Shown piece by piece: positions 63,815 to 64,000 of a stretch of DNA of 64,000 nucleotides. Source of the stretch: Rhodosorus marinus (taxonomy: Eukaryota > Rhodophyta > Stylonematophyceae > Stylonematales > Stylonemataceae); contig JAMWBK010000012.1 in the NCBI GenBank assembly GCA_029953675.1, positions 124,001 through 188,000 of the forward strand, in the 5' to 3' direction. The translations under genes and the position numbers were made by a program. The notes under the pieces were generated by a model, which was not told where the DNA came from, ran no database searches, and saw nothing but the letters and a program-made list of their open reading frames with translations. The first letter of the stretch is position 1; each line of letters opens with the position of its first letter.

Positions 63815-64000
63815 AAGCATTGCGTTATCCCCAGTACTGCCATTAAGCATGGCATCACGAGTATTGGCATAAATGTCATCACATAGCATATTAGAATGAA
63901 ATAATGTCATCACCTTCGCCGCCAAGAATATAGTCCACCCCATCACCGCCCGTAATTGTGTCATCCCCAGCGCCGCCAAAAATTTCGTCATCCCCGTCGC
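63815..64000 (-). CDS. RTX-type calcium-binding repeat segment (partial, runs off the window)
   Basis: On the minus strand from 63998 the frame reads DGDDEIFGGAGDDTITGGDG, then VDYILGGEGDDIISF and a stop at 63891-63893. These are four consecutive GGxGxDxUx nonapeptides, the hallmark of the RTX/hemolysin-type calcium-binding repeat. In bacteria this repeat is found in many secreted proteins, including enzymes and adhesins. Past the stop, in the next frame, DDIYANTRDAMLNGSTGDNAMLR (63824-63885) looks like further, weaker repeats. Either the gene has a frameshift here or an intron begins. The parent protein is outside the window. Confidence 0.7.

Overview
This is eukaryotic nuclear DNA of roughly balanced base composition. 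The host gene has short phase-0 GT-AG introns (mostly about 85-150 bp) and a TATA-like box. Everything else is dominated by non-LTR retrotransposons of the kind that carry a C-terminal zinc knuckle and a restriction-like endonuclease (the R2/CRE/NeSL-type architecture). An alga or other protist is plausible; I cannot name the species.

I define three element families by their own sequence. Family A is about 4.8 kb, with ORF1 of about 469 aa and ORF2 of about 1,020 aa. Its 3' tail is made of TAAAGTCCAG-like decamers and its RT motif is YHDD. Family B is 4.76 kb, with ORF1, a -1 frame extension and ORF2. Its 3' end is ...AAACCATTCGTTC and its RT motif is YHDD. Family C is seen only 5'-truncated; its RT motif is IHDD and its 3' end is ...GCCCAGTAAAGCTTAC. 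Copies are numbered A1-A13, B1-B7 and C1-C2.

Layout. 1-3555 holds fragments A1, A2, C1 and the decayed copy A3. 3545-11475 and 16645-24125 are two copies of one host unit. Each has a graveyard of short 3' element fragments followed by an intact-looking 13-exon gene for a secreted cysteine-rich modular protein. Full-length A4 (minus) lies between the two units. 24125-53100 is one large nested block. A6 (minus) is joined head-to-head to A7 (plus). A6 is interrupted by C2 and by B1, and B1 itself contains B2. A7 is interrupted by B3, which contains A8+A9, and A9 contains B4, which contains full-length B5. 53108-60420 is a head-to-tail run A10-A11-A12 ending in a long tail repeat. 60430-63680 holds decayed elements, insertion A13 in a propeller-like gene fragment, and an ancient relic B7. 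The last 200 bases carry an RTX-type (GGxGxD) calcium-binding repeat on the minus strand.

The most interesting signal is how these elements insert. Comparing the two host units, and nested copies with intact copies, shows insertions made of only the last 9-18 bases of family A or B, each flanked by a 5-11 bp target-site duplication. There are also dimeric insertions within one duplication (template jumping), and pairs with both 3' ends pointing outward (priming from both ends of one break). Family B shows a consistent -1 frameshift at a GGGG in ORF1 and an ATGTCTGA stop/start overlap before ORF2. Family A has a hairpin next to the ORF2 start codon. The host gene paralogues show amino-acid changes clustered in a few exons.
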